Shown piece by piece: positions 50,656-58,904 of a DNA stretch of 62,516 nucleotides. Within the stretch, counting starts at the first letter, position 1; every line of letters starts with the position of its first letter. This DNA comes from Asticcacaulis benevestitus DSM 16100 = ATCC BAA-896 (lineage in GTDB: Bacteria; Pseudomonadota; Alphaproteobacteria; Caulobacterales; Caulobacteraceae): positions 1 to 62,516 of the forward strand of contig NZ_AQWM01000023.1 in assembly GCF_000376105.1 (NCBI RefSeq), written 5' to 3'. The translations under genes were made by a program, and so were the position numbers. The notes below the pieces were generated by a model that saw only the letters and a program-made list of their open reading frames with translations, was not told where the DNA came from and ran no database searches.

Positions 50656-52812
50656 ATGAATACCGCCACCTGCCAGTTGCGCTACGCGTCCTGCGAGACA
50701 TGGCTTGATCGCTACGCCTCTATGCGCCGTCACACGCTCGACCTGATCGGACCGCTGACACCCGAGGACATGGTGGTCCAGTCCATGCCAGACGCCAGCC
50801 CGGCCAAGTGGCACCTGGCCCATACCACGTGGTTTTTCGAGACCTTTCTGCTGACGGGGCGGACAAACTATACCATCTTTGATGCGGACTATGCCTTCTT
50901 GTTCAACTCCTACTATGAAGCGCTCGGAGCCCGCCAACCGCGTGCGCAAAGGGGCCTTCTGACCCGGCCGCCGCTTGACGATATCCTGGCCTATCGTCGC
51001 CATGTCGACACCCATATGCAGGCCCTGCTCAAGGATGACCTCGATGACGCGACATCAGATCTGGTCCGGTTGGGGCTGGCGCATGAAGAACAGCATCAGG
51101 AGCTGCTGCTGATGGACATCCAGCACCTGTTTAGCCAGTCGCCGATGGCCCTGACCTATGATCCGGGTTGGCAGACCGACGAGACGGGCCGTCCCGGTCA
51201 TTTCCAGCTGCGGCCGGGCGGTCTGGTCGAGATCGGTCATGCCGGTGCCGGTTTTGCCTTCGATAACGAAGGGCCGCGCCACAAGGTCTGGCTGCAACCG
51301 TTCGAGATCAGCGACCGGCTGGTGACCAATGGCGAATGGCTCGGCTTCATGACGGATGGCGGCTATGCCCGCGCCGACCTGTGGCTGTCCGACGGCTGGG
51401 CACAGGTTAAGGCGCACGATTGGACGGCACCTTTTTACTGGCGCAAGACAACGGATGGCTGGAGCGAGCTGAGCTTGCGCGGGCTTGATCCCGTCATCAC
51501 AGCTGCGCCGGTAACCCATATCAGCTTTTATGAGGCCGATGCCTTTGCGCGCTGGACCGGTGCCCGTCTGCCAACCGAATTCGAATGGGAAGCGGCTGCC
51601 AGTGACGGCGCTTTAGAACAGACCGACACGGTCGGCTGGCAATGGACATCCAGCGCCTATCTACCGTATCCCGGCTTTCATGCGAGCGCTGGCGCCGTCG
51701 GCGAATACAATGGCAAGTTCATGAGTGGCCAGATGGTGTTGCGCGGTGGCGCCAGCTTTACGCCGGCGGGGCATGCGCGGCCAACCTATCGCAACTTCTT
51801 CAAGCCGGAACAGCGCTGGATGCGTTCGGGCGTCCGGCTGGCGCGAGACCTCACCGCGGAGACGGCTCCCGAGACTGTGGAAGACTCAGGCTTTGCCGCC
51901 GATGTCGTGGCCGGGCTGTCGGCACGGCAAAAGACCTTGTCGCCGAAATACTTTTATGATGCCACCGGCTCAGACCTCTTCGAAGCCATTTGCCGCACAC
52001 CGGAATATTATCCAACTCGGACCGAGACAGCCCTGCTGAGGGCCATCGCGCCGGAACTGGTTGCCGATATTCCGGCCGATGCCGTGCTCGTCGAGTTCGG
52101 TAGCGGCGCCAGCGTCAAGACGCGTCTGCTCCTCGATGCCGCAGCGCAAATCACTGCCTATGTGCCGATCGATATCAGCGACGATGCCTTGCGTCATGCC
52201 ACTCTGCGCCTCAACCGCGATTACCCGTCGCTGGTGGTGACGCCAGTTGTCGGCGACTTCACCACGGCCGTGGATCTACCGCATGCGCTTGCCGGACGTC
52301 CAGTGGTCGGCTTCTTCCCTGGCTCGACCATTGGCAATTTCACCCCACCTGAAGCACGACAGTTGCTGAAGACCATGCGCGCTATGCTTGGGCCTGATGC
52401 ACGCCTGATCATCGGCGCCGACATGGTCAAGGACCCAGCCACCCTGGTCGCCGCCTATGACGATGCGGCGGGCGTGACGGCTGAGTTCAACAAGAATCTG
52501 CTGCGCCGGATCAATCGCGAACTGTCGGGCACCTTCGATCTCAACGCCTTCGACCATCAGGCGGTTTGGAACCTGGACTTTGCGCGCATGGAAATGCATT
52601 TGGTCAGCCGCATTGACCAGATCGTCCATGCCGCCGGCCATACTTTCGCCTTCAAGGCCGGTGAGCGCCTCCACACGGAGAACTCCCACAAGTTCACTCC
52701 ATCCAGCTTCGCTGCCTTGACCGCCGAAGCTGGCCTGCGGATTGAACGGCATTGGATCAGCAAAGCGCCGGAATTTGCGGTCTTCCTGCTAGGTTCAACG
52801 CTTCCGAAATAG
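50656..52812 (+). CDS. egtBD: EgtB-EgtD fusion for ergothioneine biosynthesis
   Basis: 718 residues combining two ergothioneine enzymes. Residues 1-398 are EgtB, the iron-dependent sulfoxide synthase. A DinB-like helical domain has WHLAHTTWFFETF (His56 region) and HEEQHQEL (His143, His147) as likely iron ligands, and an FGE-sulfatase domain has VTNGEWLGFMTDGGY, ARWTGARLPTEFEWEAA and VLRGGASFTP. Residues about 415-718 are EgtD, the SAM-dependent histidine N-alpha-trimethylase: LSPKYFYDATGSDLFEAI, RTPEYYPTRTE, VEFGSGASVKTRLLLDA, FFPGSTIGNF and ENSHKFTPSSF. One chain would trimethylate histidine and add the sulfur. EgtD-type rather than OvoA-type methylase rules out ovothiol synthesis. EgtA, EgtC and EgtE are not in the window. 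Downstream lies decayed DNA. Confidence 0.93.
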   Translation: MNTATCQLRYASCETWLDRYASMRRHTLDLIGPLTPEDMVVQSMPDASPAKWHLAHTTWFFETFLLTGRTNYTIFDADYAFLFNSYYEALGARQPRAQRGLLTRPPLDDILAYRRHVDTHMQALLKDDLDDATSDLVRLGLAHEEQHQELLLMDIQHLFSQSPMALTYDPGWQTDETGRPGHFQLRPGGLVEIGHAGAGFAFDNEGPRHKVWLQPFEISDRLVTNGEWLGFMTDGGYARADLWLSDGWAQVKAHDWTAPFYWRKTTDGWSELSLRGLDPVITAAPVTHISFYEADAFARWTGARLPTEFEWEAAASDGALEQTDTVGWQWTSSAYLPYPGFHASAGAVGEYNGKFMSGQMVLRGGASFTPAGHARPTYRNFFKPEQRWMRSGVRLARDLTAETAPETVEDSGFAADVVAGLSARQKTLSPKYFYDATGSDLFEAICRTPEYYPTRTETALLRAIAPELVADIPADAVLVEFGSGASVKTRLLLDAAAQITAYVPIDISDDALRHATLRLNRDYPSLVVTPVVGDFTTAVDLPHALAGRPVVGFFPGSTIGNFTPPEARQLLKTMRAMLGPDARLIIGADMVKDPATLVAAYDDAAGVTAEFNKNLLRRINRELSGTFDLNAFDHQAVWNLDFARMEMHLVSRIDQIVHAAGHTFAFKAGERLHTENSHKFTPSSFAALTAEAGLRIERHWISKAPEFAVFLLGSTLPK

Positions 52813-52837
52813 ACCTCGACGGTCTAAACAAGCCCGA

Positions 52838-53457
52838 TTAACGCGTCTGGACCTGCACAAGGCGGGCGACATAGTCATCGGCCGGATGCGCCAGAATGTC
52901 AGCCGGCGCGCCGACCTGAACGATTTCGCCATTTTTCATGATGGCGATGGTGTCGCCACGCCGGCTGGCCTCGGCCAGATCGTGCGTCACGAAAACGATG
53001 GTCTTGCTCATGCGTTTTTGCAGGTCGAGCAGCAGGTCCTGCATATCTGCGCCGATCAGCGGATCGAGCGCACTGAAGGCCTCGTCCATCAGGATGACCT
53101 CCGTATCGGTGGCCAGGGCCCGCGCAAGGCCGACGCGCTGCTTCATACCGCCGGACAGGGTGTCGGGAGTTGCGATTTCATAGCCGTCGAGGGAAACGGT
53201 TTTGATCCAGTCCCTCGCCTTGGCGGCCTCGGCTTTAGGTTCGCCGCGTGCGACCAGGCCAAAGGCGACATTATCGAGCACGCTCAGGTGCGACTATAAA
53301 CCAAAACCCTGAAAAACCATGCTGATCTTATGACGGCGGAAATCACGCAGTCCCGCAGCATCAAGCGCTAGGATATCCCGGTCATCAAAGCGAACCTCGC
53401 ACGCCGACGGTTCGATGAGGCGATTAAGATGGCGAACGAGAGTTGATTTTGAAGTCG
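52838..53457 (-). pseudogene. Glycine-betaine/choline-type ABC transporter ATPase, disrupted
   Basis: Remnant of a ProV/ChoV-like ATPase. Readable on the minus strand are a damaged Walker A ([17 protein letters not shown]), the Q-loop [12 protein letters not shown], then an in-frame TAG at 53294-53296. The rest is intact: [18 protein letters not shown], signature [15 protein letters not shown], Walker [14 protein letters not shown], the H-loop [10 protein letters not shown], ending QVQTR. The first ~50 residues are replaced by IS66 debris starting near 53458. Permease and binding-protein genes are absent. A non-functional leftover of an osmoprotectant uptake system. Confidence 0.9.
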
Positions 53458-53720
53458 ATTGTTATCAAAACCGTACCTGATTCCAACCCAGGGCAGGCTG
53501 GCCCGTCCGCAAGTATAGCGGGACTGAAAGAAACGCCGCTGCTCGCCGCCAGAAACTGATCCCGCCATCTGTAAATCAGGCTTGTCGCGACGTCGAACTG
53601 CCGGGCAACTGCTGTCACGCTCGAACCAGGCGAAAACGCCAGCGAAACAATCTCGCGACGCTGACTATCATGCCATTTCCGCCGCCGTTCCGGTCCATTT
53701 AATAGAATTCCACGCGTCAT
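53458..53720 (-). pseudogene. IS66-type TnpA (OrfA) fragment
   Basis: A minus-strand frame beginning MTRGILLNGPERRRKWHDSQ and running RREIVSLAFSPGSSVTAVAR, then DVATSLIYRWRDQF: a helix-turn-helix transposase accessory protein of the IS66 type. After about 85 residues it crosses directly into the ABC ATPase pseudogene, so its own C-terminus is lost. The junction lies near 53455-53460. It is oriented opposite to the TnpC-like fragment to its right, which shows internal rearrangement. Confidence 0.75.
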
Positions 53721-53814
53721 AATTTGCAGCCTGCACTCGTAAGGACGTCACTAACAGCGCAGCATCACAGATTCAAAGATCAATTGGAATGTGGCCTCTT
53801 ACGGAGGGATACGA

Positions 53815-54029
53815 ACTTTCCCGAAATAACTGGCCGCTTTTAGGGGCGGGATGCCGGCGGGGAGCGCGCGGCCAACGTCCTGACGCTAATCGAAACGGCC
53901 AAGTTCAGTGGTTTGGAACCGAAGCAGTATTTGGCGAAAACCGTTGGCGCGCTCGCCAGCGCCCATTGCAGCAAGTTGCGCGACCTATTAACTTGGAAGA
54001 CGGAGTCGGCGCTGTCGAGCTGCTGTTAA
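53815..54029 (+). pseudogene. IS66-type transposase (TnpC) C-terminal fragment
   Basis: In two frames on the plus strand: RNNWPLL, then after a one-base shift GRDAGGERAANVLTLIETAK, LEPKQYLAKTVGAL and KLRDLLTW before a stop at 54027-54029. This is the conserved end of IS66 transposases (RKNWLFxGSDxGGERAAxLxTLIETAKLNGLDPxAYL...ELLPW). Upstream coding for the DDE domain is gone. Together with the TnpA fragment it shows that an IS66 element landed here and decayed. Confidence 0.75.
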
Positions 54030-54051
54030 AAAGAACAATTAGATAGCCGCT

Positions 54052-54234
54052 TCATTTCACCTTTGTACGCCTCTTGATATTCTGAAGACTGAAGATAACA
54101 CTCAGTACTACCATAGGAAATGCCAGGAACGAGAGATCCAAAGGAGCCTTCTCAGGTGCGAGATATCTGATGACGGTGTAAGCTATAAACGCAGCCCCTG
54201 ACACGACAGCTAAAGCTCGGATGAGCTTGTCCAT
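54052..54234 (-). CDS. Small two-helix membrane protein
   Basis: 60 residues: MDKLIRALAVVSGAAFIAYTV forms the first membrane helix and SFLAFPMVVLSVIFSLQNI the second, with a basic tail (KRRTKVK), so both ends probably face the cytoplasm. AAGGGCGAG lies about 6 nt before the ATG. Not recognised. It sits alone in the accessory region beside IS66 debris; AT content is higher than in flanking core genes. A real gene is likely but not certain. Confidence 0.5.
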   Translation of the reverse strand: MDKLIRALAVVSGAAFIAYTVIRYLAPEKAPLDLSFLAFPMVVLSVIFSLQNIKRRTKVK

Positions 54235-54352
54235 AATTCTCGCCCTTAAAAATTCACGCGTTAAGGTAGCATAAATTGCCTAGTCGAGCAAATGCGTTTG
54301 AGCTAATCATTCGCCACTTTTTGATATTTTTTACAGCCACCGGACGCTTACC

Positions 54353-54883
54353 ATGAAAGTGACATCTCTATCGCAATTGCCACCGGACTGCTTGCTACAG
54401 GCCTATCGGGACGCGCGCGCGTATACAGATGGCTTCAGTCTCGACTTGCCTCGCGTGGTCTCCCTAACGGAATACATCCTGGCATTCTACACGACGCCGT
54501 TGTTCAAAGCAGAGCGTCTGGTGTTGACGATGCTTGTGGCAAAGCCGTCTACAGATGAACAGGCGAGAGTACTAGCTGCGGGGGACACAGACGCATTTGC
54601 CGCATGGACGGTGGAGGGCCGGACGGAAAATCAGATATTGATGTGCGACTACCAGAGAAAGACGCGGTCCTGGCTAATGTGCGAGCCACATTGCACTGGC
54701 GTGACAAGGCTGTATTTTGGGAGTGCCGTCGTGCCCGAGCGCATCCATTCCAACGGCGAGGTGTATCTAGGTGTCGGGTTTCATATGCTTTTGCCGTTCC
54801 ACAAACTGTACTCTTACGCGCTTCTGCGTTCTGCCGCCCGCCGGATGCTGATCAAAGGCGGCAATCGAGGAAAGGAAGGCTGA
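54353..54883 (+). CDS. Hypothetical protein, weak resemblance to DUF2867
   Basis: 176 residues, no leader or membrane helix. The central WTVEGRTENQILMCDYQRKTRSWLMC and the closing LYFGSAVVP..., GFHMLLPFHKLYSYALLRSAAR follow the outline of DUF2867 proteins (W.v..R.edEilL...D.h.dfrls...h...gr.Yl..i.PFHrl....mLrr), a steroid-oxidoreductase-associated START-like domain. The match is by pattern only. The gene lies in the accessory region next to the integrase, reading toward it, and is separated from the integrase stop by 103 bp with no clear signal. No clear ribosome binding site. Confidence 0.55.
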   Translation: MKVTSLSQLPPDCLLQAYRDARAYTDGFSLDLPRVVSLTEYILAFYTTPLFKAERLVLTMLVAKPSTDEQARVLAAGDTDAFAAWTVEGRTENQILMCDYQRKTRSWLMCEPHCTGVTRLYFGSAVVPERIHSNGEVYLGVGFHMLLPFHKLYSYALLRSAARRMLIKGGNRGKEG

Positions 54884-54986
54884 CAAAACTTGATTATCTA
54901 AGAAGTGCCTAGGCGCCAATGTCTTTTCGCGCACCAATCGTTGTGACGATAAAAGCGTGTAGGCGACGCCCTTGTAGATAGGTTGT

Positions 54987-56270
54987 CTAAACGGTTCGGA
55001 TACGCCGCTTTTTGGGCGCCATCACTGCTGGTGCCCGCATTCCACCGAGATTTCGTGGCTTGGCGAGTGCGGCATTTATCGAAATAACCGTGGCCCCATG
55101 GCGCAGCTTATCAAGATGGTCCGACCACCGCTGCGCCATCTTCACCCGCTCATCCCAGTGCTTGCCCCGGTAATAGGCGGCACGCACCTTGTTGGTCTCC
55201 TTGTGCGCCAGGGCATGTTCGATGGCGTCGGCGGACCAAAGGCCCGATTCGTTGAGAAGGGTGCTAGCGGAGCTTCGGAAGCCGTAGGCCGTCATCACGT
55301 CATGGCCATACCCCATGCGACGGAGCATGGCGTTTATGGTGTATTCCGACATCGTAGAGCGGATCGACGGGAAAACGTATCGACTGGTCCCAGTCAGTTG
55401 GCTGACCTCGGCCAGGATTTCGATGGCCTGGCGGGAGAGGGGAACGTGGTGCTCGACCCGTTGCTTCATCTTCGGTGCAGGTATCTTCCAGACACACGCC
55501 TCGAAATCGAATTCAGACCACTCCGCCTTTCTCAACTCGCCAGGTCGCACAAACAGGTGTGGGGCGATCTTCAGGGCTAGGCGGGAGGTCATGAAGCCCT
55601 CGGTCGCCTCGATATCGCGAAGCAGCTTACCAAATGCAAGAGGCTCTGTGATCGCCGCGTGATGCTTGACCTTCGGTGAGGCGAGCGCGCCGGACAAATT
55701 GGCAGCCGGATTGTTCCTCGCTCGACTGGTGATAATAGCTAAATTGAAGACCCGGCAGGCAAATTCGCACAGCCTCTTGGCGGTCTCGCGGGCACCGCGA
55801 CGCTCAACCCGCTTCAGGATTGACAGCACCTCAAAGGGTTCAATCTCTGTAACTGGCCGCTTACCGAGTTCAGGCATGAGCTGTTTTGCTAGCCAGCGGT
55901 TTTTGACCATGGTCGTCGTCGAGCGGCCATTGCTCTTCTGAAGCTCAAGAAACTCCTCGCATATGACCCCGAACGTGCAGGCCGCCGTCAAGGTCGCCAG
56001 CCGGGCCAATCGCTTCTTCTCAGCGCCGGGGTCAACGCTGTTGGCTATAAGTTTACGAGCATCATCACGTTTCGCTCGGGCATCTTTGAGGCTGATTTCT
56101 GGGTACGAGCCCAACATGAGGACCTTGGTGCAACCCAGGTAGCGATATTTTAGGCGCCACAATTTCCCGCCAGCCGGCGTCAGAATCATGAACAGACCGT
56201 CAGCGTCGTACGGCTTTTTCGGCTTCGACTGATGCTGGGCGTTTCGAATCGTTGAATCCGTCAGGCTCAT
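54987..56270 (-). CDS. P4-type tyrosine recombinase (integrase)
   Basis: 427 residues. N-terminal arm-binding domain (MSLTDSTIRNAQHQSKPKKPYDADGLFMIL, LGSYPEISLKDARAKRDDARKL), core-binding domain, then the catalytic domain. Visible active-site positions are Arg242 in FVRPGELRKAEW, a basic pair near 274 (EHHVPLS), Arg332 in TAYGFRSSASTLLNESG, His356 in ALAHKET and the nucleophile Tyr in RAAYYRG (366/367). Where most relatives have His in HGFR, this one has Tyr329. ATG 56270 is chosen because MSLTDSTIRNA is the family start. The gene starts 170 bp from the 3' end of tRNA-Thr(UGU), the expected attachment site. Confidence 0.92.
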   Translation of the reverse strand: MSLTDSTIRNAQHQSKPKKPYDADGLFMILTPAGGKLWRLKYRYLGCTKVLMLGSYPEISLKDARAKRDDARKLIANSVDPGAEKKRLARLATLTAACTFGVICEEFLELQKSNGRSTTTMVKNRWLAKQLMPELGKRPVTEIEPFEVLSILKRVERRGARETAKRLCEFACRVFNLAIITSRARNNPAANLSGALASPKVKHHAAITEPLAFGKLLRDIEATEGFMTSRLALKIAPHLFVRPGELRKAEWSEFDFEACVWKIPAPKMKQRVEHHVPLSRQAIEILAEVSQLTGTSRYVFPSIRSTMSEYTINAMLRRMGYGHDVMTAYGFRSSASTLLNESGLWSADAIEHALAHKETNKVRAAYYRGKHWDERVKMAQRWSDHLDKLRHGATVISINAALAKPRNLGGMRAPAVMAPKKRRIRTV

Positions 56271-56439
56271 TTTTCTTGGGGTCTCGTCCAATTTGGAGTT
56301 TGTCAAAAGACCCCCAAATTGACCCAAAAACTGTCCGGAAGCGGTCGGACGCGGTCGGATTTCCTCGGACGCCATTCCGCCAAAGTATCAGATTTTGTTG
56401 AAAAAATCAATCAATTCCGGACGTTATCGGAAGAGGCGC

Positions 56440-56515
56440 TGGTGCCGGCTACAAGAATCGAACTCGTGACCTGATGTTTACAAAACAACTGCTCTACCAT
56501 CTGAGCTAAGCCGGC
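56440..56515 (-). tRNA. tRNA-Thr (anticodon UGU)
   Basis: 76 nt with encoded CCA on the minus strand. Acceptor GCCGGCT / AGCCGGC, D-arm GCTC...GAGC, anticodon loop TTTGTAA (TGT in DNA), T-arm ACGAG / CTTGT around TTCGATT. The anticodon stem GTTGT / ACATC has one T-T mismatch (positions 28-42). Reads ACA. The 3' end points to the integrase gene and is the presumed attachment site of the island. Confidence 0.95.
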
Positions 56516-56667
56516 ACTAGCGGATCGCCCTTATGCCGATGGCGGAGCGGCTTGTCCATATCCTGTGAGTGGATTTTTTTGCAGAAATAGCGATCATCCC
56601 TATATTTCAGCCGCCAAAATGGTTTATGACCACGGGCTTCTCATCATTAGAGAGTTGAAAGAGCCTT

Positions 56668-58383
56668 ATGTCCCGCATCCTGATCACGTCCGCGCTTCCC
56701 TATATCAATGGCATCAAGCACCTCGGCAATCTGGCCGGTTCCATGTTGCCGGCTGATGTGTTCGCCCGGTTCCAGCGGGCACGGGGGCATGAGGTCTTGT
56801 ACATCTGCGCCACAGACGAGCACGGCACGCCGGCCGAGCTGGCCGCCGCCAAGGCCGGTCAGGATGTCCGCACCTATTGCGATGAGCAGCACCTGATCCA
56901 GAAGAACGCTGGTGACGCCTTCGGGCTCAGCTATGACTGGTTCGGCCGCTCGTCCTCACCGGAGAATCGCCAGCTTACGCAAGCTTTTTGCGAGGCGCTG
57001 GATAAGAATGGCCTGATCGAAGAACGCGTCGACAAGATGGTCTACTCGATCGACGACGGCCGTTTTCTGCCGGATCGCTATGTCGAAGGCACCTGTCCCC
57101 ATTGCGGCTACGACAAGGCGCGTGGTGACCAGTGCGACAACTGCGGTCGTCTGCTTGACCCGACCGACCTGATCAATCCCTATTCGGCGGTTTCCGGTTC
57201 GCGTAATCTTGAAGTGCGTGATACCCGCCACCTTTACCTGTTGCAGACCAAGGTCGAGCCGCAATTGCGCGCCTGGATCGCCGGTAAATCTGAGTGGCCG
57301 CAACTGGCGCTCTCCATCGCTAATAAGCACCTTGAAGAAGGCCTGATCGACCGCGGTATCACGCGCGATCTGAAATGGGGCGTGCCGGTTACGAAAGATG
57401 GCAAGCCGCGTCCCGGTTTCGAGGATAAGGTGTTCTATGTCTGGTTCGATGCGCCGATTGAATATATCGGCTCGACCAAGGAATATTTCACCTCGCAAGG
57501 CAACCCCGACGGCTGGCAGAAATGGTGGCGTCTGGATCAGGGCGCCGATGATGTTCGCTATGTCGAATTCATGGGCAAGGACAATGTCGCCTTCCATACG
57601 GTCAGCTTCCCGGCCACAATTCTGGGCTCTGGCGAGCCATGGAAGATGGTCGATACGCTAAAGGCCTTCAATTGGCTCAACTGGTACGGCGGCAAGTTTT
57701 CGACCTCGATGAATCGCGGCGTCTTTATGGATCAGGCTTTGGACATCCTGCCGGCCGATTACTGGCGCTGGTATCTGATCGCCAATGCGCCCGAAAGCTC
57801 GGATTCGTCGTTCACCTGGGAGCAGTTCCAGGCGACGATCAACAAGGATCTCGCCGATGTGCTCGGCAATTTCGTCAACCGTATCCTAAAGTTCACCGAA
57901 TCGAAGTTTGATGGCGTTGTGCCGGAAGGCGGTGAGGCGGGACCGCTGGAAGAGAAGCTCTATGCCGATGTCTCTGCGCTTCTGGTCGAGGCGGCGGAAG
58001 CTTTCGAAGCTATGGAAATGCGCAAGGCCGCGCAAGCCGTGCGACGTATCTGGGTGCTGGGGAATGAATACCTGCAGGAAGCCGCGCCGTGGACGGCCTT
58101 CAAGACCGATACGGTACGGGCCAGCGTGATCGTGCGCCACGGCCTCAATCTGGTACGGCTTTACGCTGTTCTGGCCCAGCCGATCATTCCGTTCGCCGCG
58201 CAAAGCATCGCGGACTGCGTGGGTGTTCAGTTGCCGCTGGCCTGGCCTTCGGATGACGCCAAAGCCGAGCTGACCAAGCTGGTAGCAGGGACGCAGGTGC
58301 AGTCCGGCGAGGTGCTGTTCAAGAAGATCGACGACGATATGGTGGCCGAATGGACGACGCGCTTCGGCGGCAGCGAAACCTGA
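56668..58383 (+). CDS. metG: Methionyl-tRNA synthetase
   Basis: 571 residues. Charges tRNA-Met. The HIGH equivalent is HLGN (18-21) in [19 protein letters not shown] zinc-binding insertion has CPHCG and CDNCG pairs near 143-160. [37 protein letters not shown] and the KMSKS equivalent [11 protein letters not shown] follow. The anticodon-binding helical domain ends the protein; the C-terminal EMAP/Trbp111 extension of some MetGs is absent. The structural group with KFSTS instead of KMSKS is the MetG1-like type also seen in archaea. It starts 152 bp from tRNA-Thr, with AAAGAG upstream. Confidence 0.97.
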   Translation: MSRILITSALPYINGIKHLGNLAGSMLPADVFARFQRARGHEVLYICATDEHGTPAELAAAKAGQDVRTYCDEQHLIQKNAGDAFGLSYDWFGRSSSPENRQLTQAFCEALDKNGLIEERVDKMVYSIDDGRFLPDRYVEGTCPHCGYDKARGDQCDNCGRLLDPTDLINPYSAVSGSRNLEVRDTRHLYLLQTKVEPQLRAWIAGKSEWPQLALSIANKHLEEGLIDRGITRDLKWGVPVTKDGKPRPGFEDKVFYVWFDAPIEYIGSTKEYFTSQGNPDGWQKWWRLDQGADDVRYVEFMGKDNVAFHTVSFPATILGSGEPWKMVDTLKAFNWLNWYGGKFSTSMNRGVFMDQALDILPADYWRWYLIANAPESSDSSFTWEQFQATINKDLADVLGNFVNRILKFTESKFDGVVPEGGEAGPLEEKLYADVSALLVEAAEAFEAMEMRKAAQAVRRIWVLGNEYLQEAAPWTAFKTDTVRASVIVRHGLNLVRLYAVLAQPIIPFAAQSIADCVGVQLPLAWPSDDAKAELTKLVAGTQVQSGEVLFKKIDDDMVAEWTTRFGGSET

Positions 58384-58458
58384 CGACTTCTTAAGTTTAC
58401 GAAGTCTGTTTTTATGGCTAGCTTCGAGGTGCGGCTTCAACACTTCGAGGAATTGATC

Positions 58459-58860
58459 ATGAATGATTGGAAAAATGTACTCTTCAGCGCTAAGGGCCGC
58501 ATTCGCCGCCTGCATTATTGGCTGTGGTCGCTGGGGATCAGTCTTGTCTTTGGCGTCGGCATAGGCGCCGTTGGAGGCGCAACGGGGGCTTTCAACAATC
58601 TGGAGCGTGGCGAGTTTCCGCCTCTGTTTGGGCTCGTGTACCTGATCAGTGTTGTGCTTCTGACTTGGATCGGTGTTTGTCTGGTATCCAAGCGCTGGCA
58701 TGACCGCAACAAATCGGGCTGGATGTATCTTATCTTGTTCATACCGATTATCGGAGGTCTTTGGACCTTCATCGAGTGCGGTTTCATGGATGGAACGCAG
58801 GGACCGAATAAGTACGGTCCGTCCCCGAAAGGCATCGGTGGCTCACCAGACGTTTTTTAA
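58459..58860 (+). CDS. DUF805 membrane protein
   Basis: 133 residues. The start MNDWKNVLFSAKGRIRRLHYW fits DUF805 (FxGRixRxxYW). Three membrane helices follow (LWSLGISLVFGVGIGAVGGA; LFGLVYLISVVLLTWIGVCL; SGWMYLILFIPIIGGLWTFI). SKRWHDRNKSGWM and the tail GTQGPNKYGPSP are strongly conserved in this family (RRLHDxgkSGWW, GxxGxNxYGpdP). Function unknown. GAGGAAT upstream of ATG 58459. It lies 75 bp after metG and is closed by a terminator, so it may be the last gene of the metG transcript. Confidence 0.92.
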   Translation: MNDWKNVLFSAKGRIRRLHYWLWSLGISLVFGVGIGAVGGATGAFNNLERGEFPPLFGLVYLISVVLLTWIGVCLVSKRWHDRNKSGWMYLILFIPIIGGLWTFIECGFMDGTQGPNKYGPSPKGIGGSPDVF

Positions 58861-58866
58861 TAGTGC

Positions 58867-58897
58867 AGAAGGAGGGTTTCAGGCCCTCCTTCTTTAA
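58867..58897. terminator. Bidirectional terminator
   Basis: AGAAGGAGGG pairs perfectly with CCCTCCTTCT (58867-58876 with 58884-58893) around a 7-nt loop, followed by TTTAAT. It lies between the convergent DUF805 and FkbM genes, 6 and 7 bp from their stops, and can serve both. Confidence 0.85.
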
Positions 58898-58904
58898 TAC
58901 ATAG

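Noticed and set aside
50656-52812. OvoA (ovothiol synthase) as an alternative for the EgtB-EgtD fusion
   Set aside because: The C-terminal half carries EgtD-specific motifs (YFYDATGSDLFEAI, YYPTRTE, PGSTIGNF) instead of the OvoA class I methylase.
47283-56439. Left attachment-site copy of the tRNA-Thr(UGU) 3' end
   Set aside because: I looked for a direct repeat of the tRNA 3' end and saw none by eye; it may lie outside the window or be lost.
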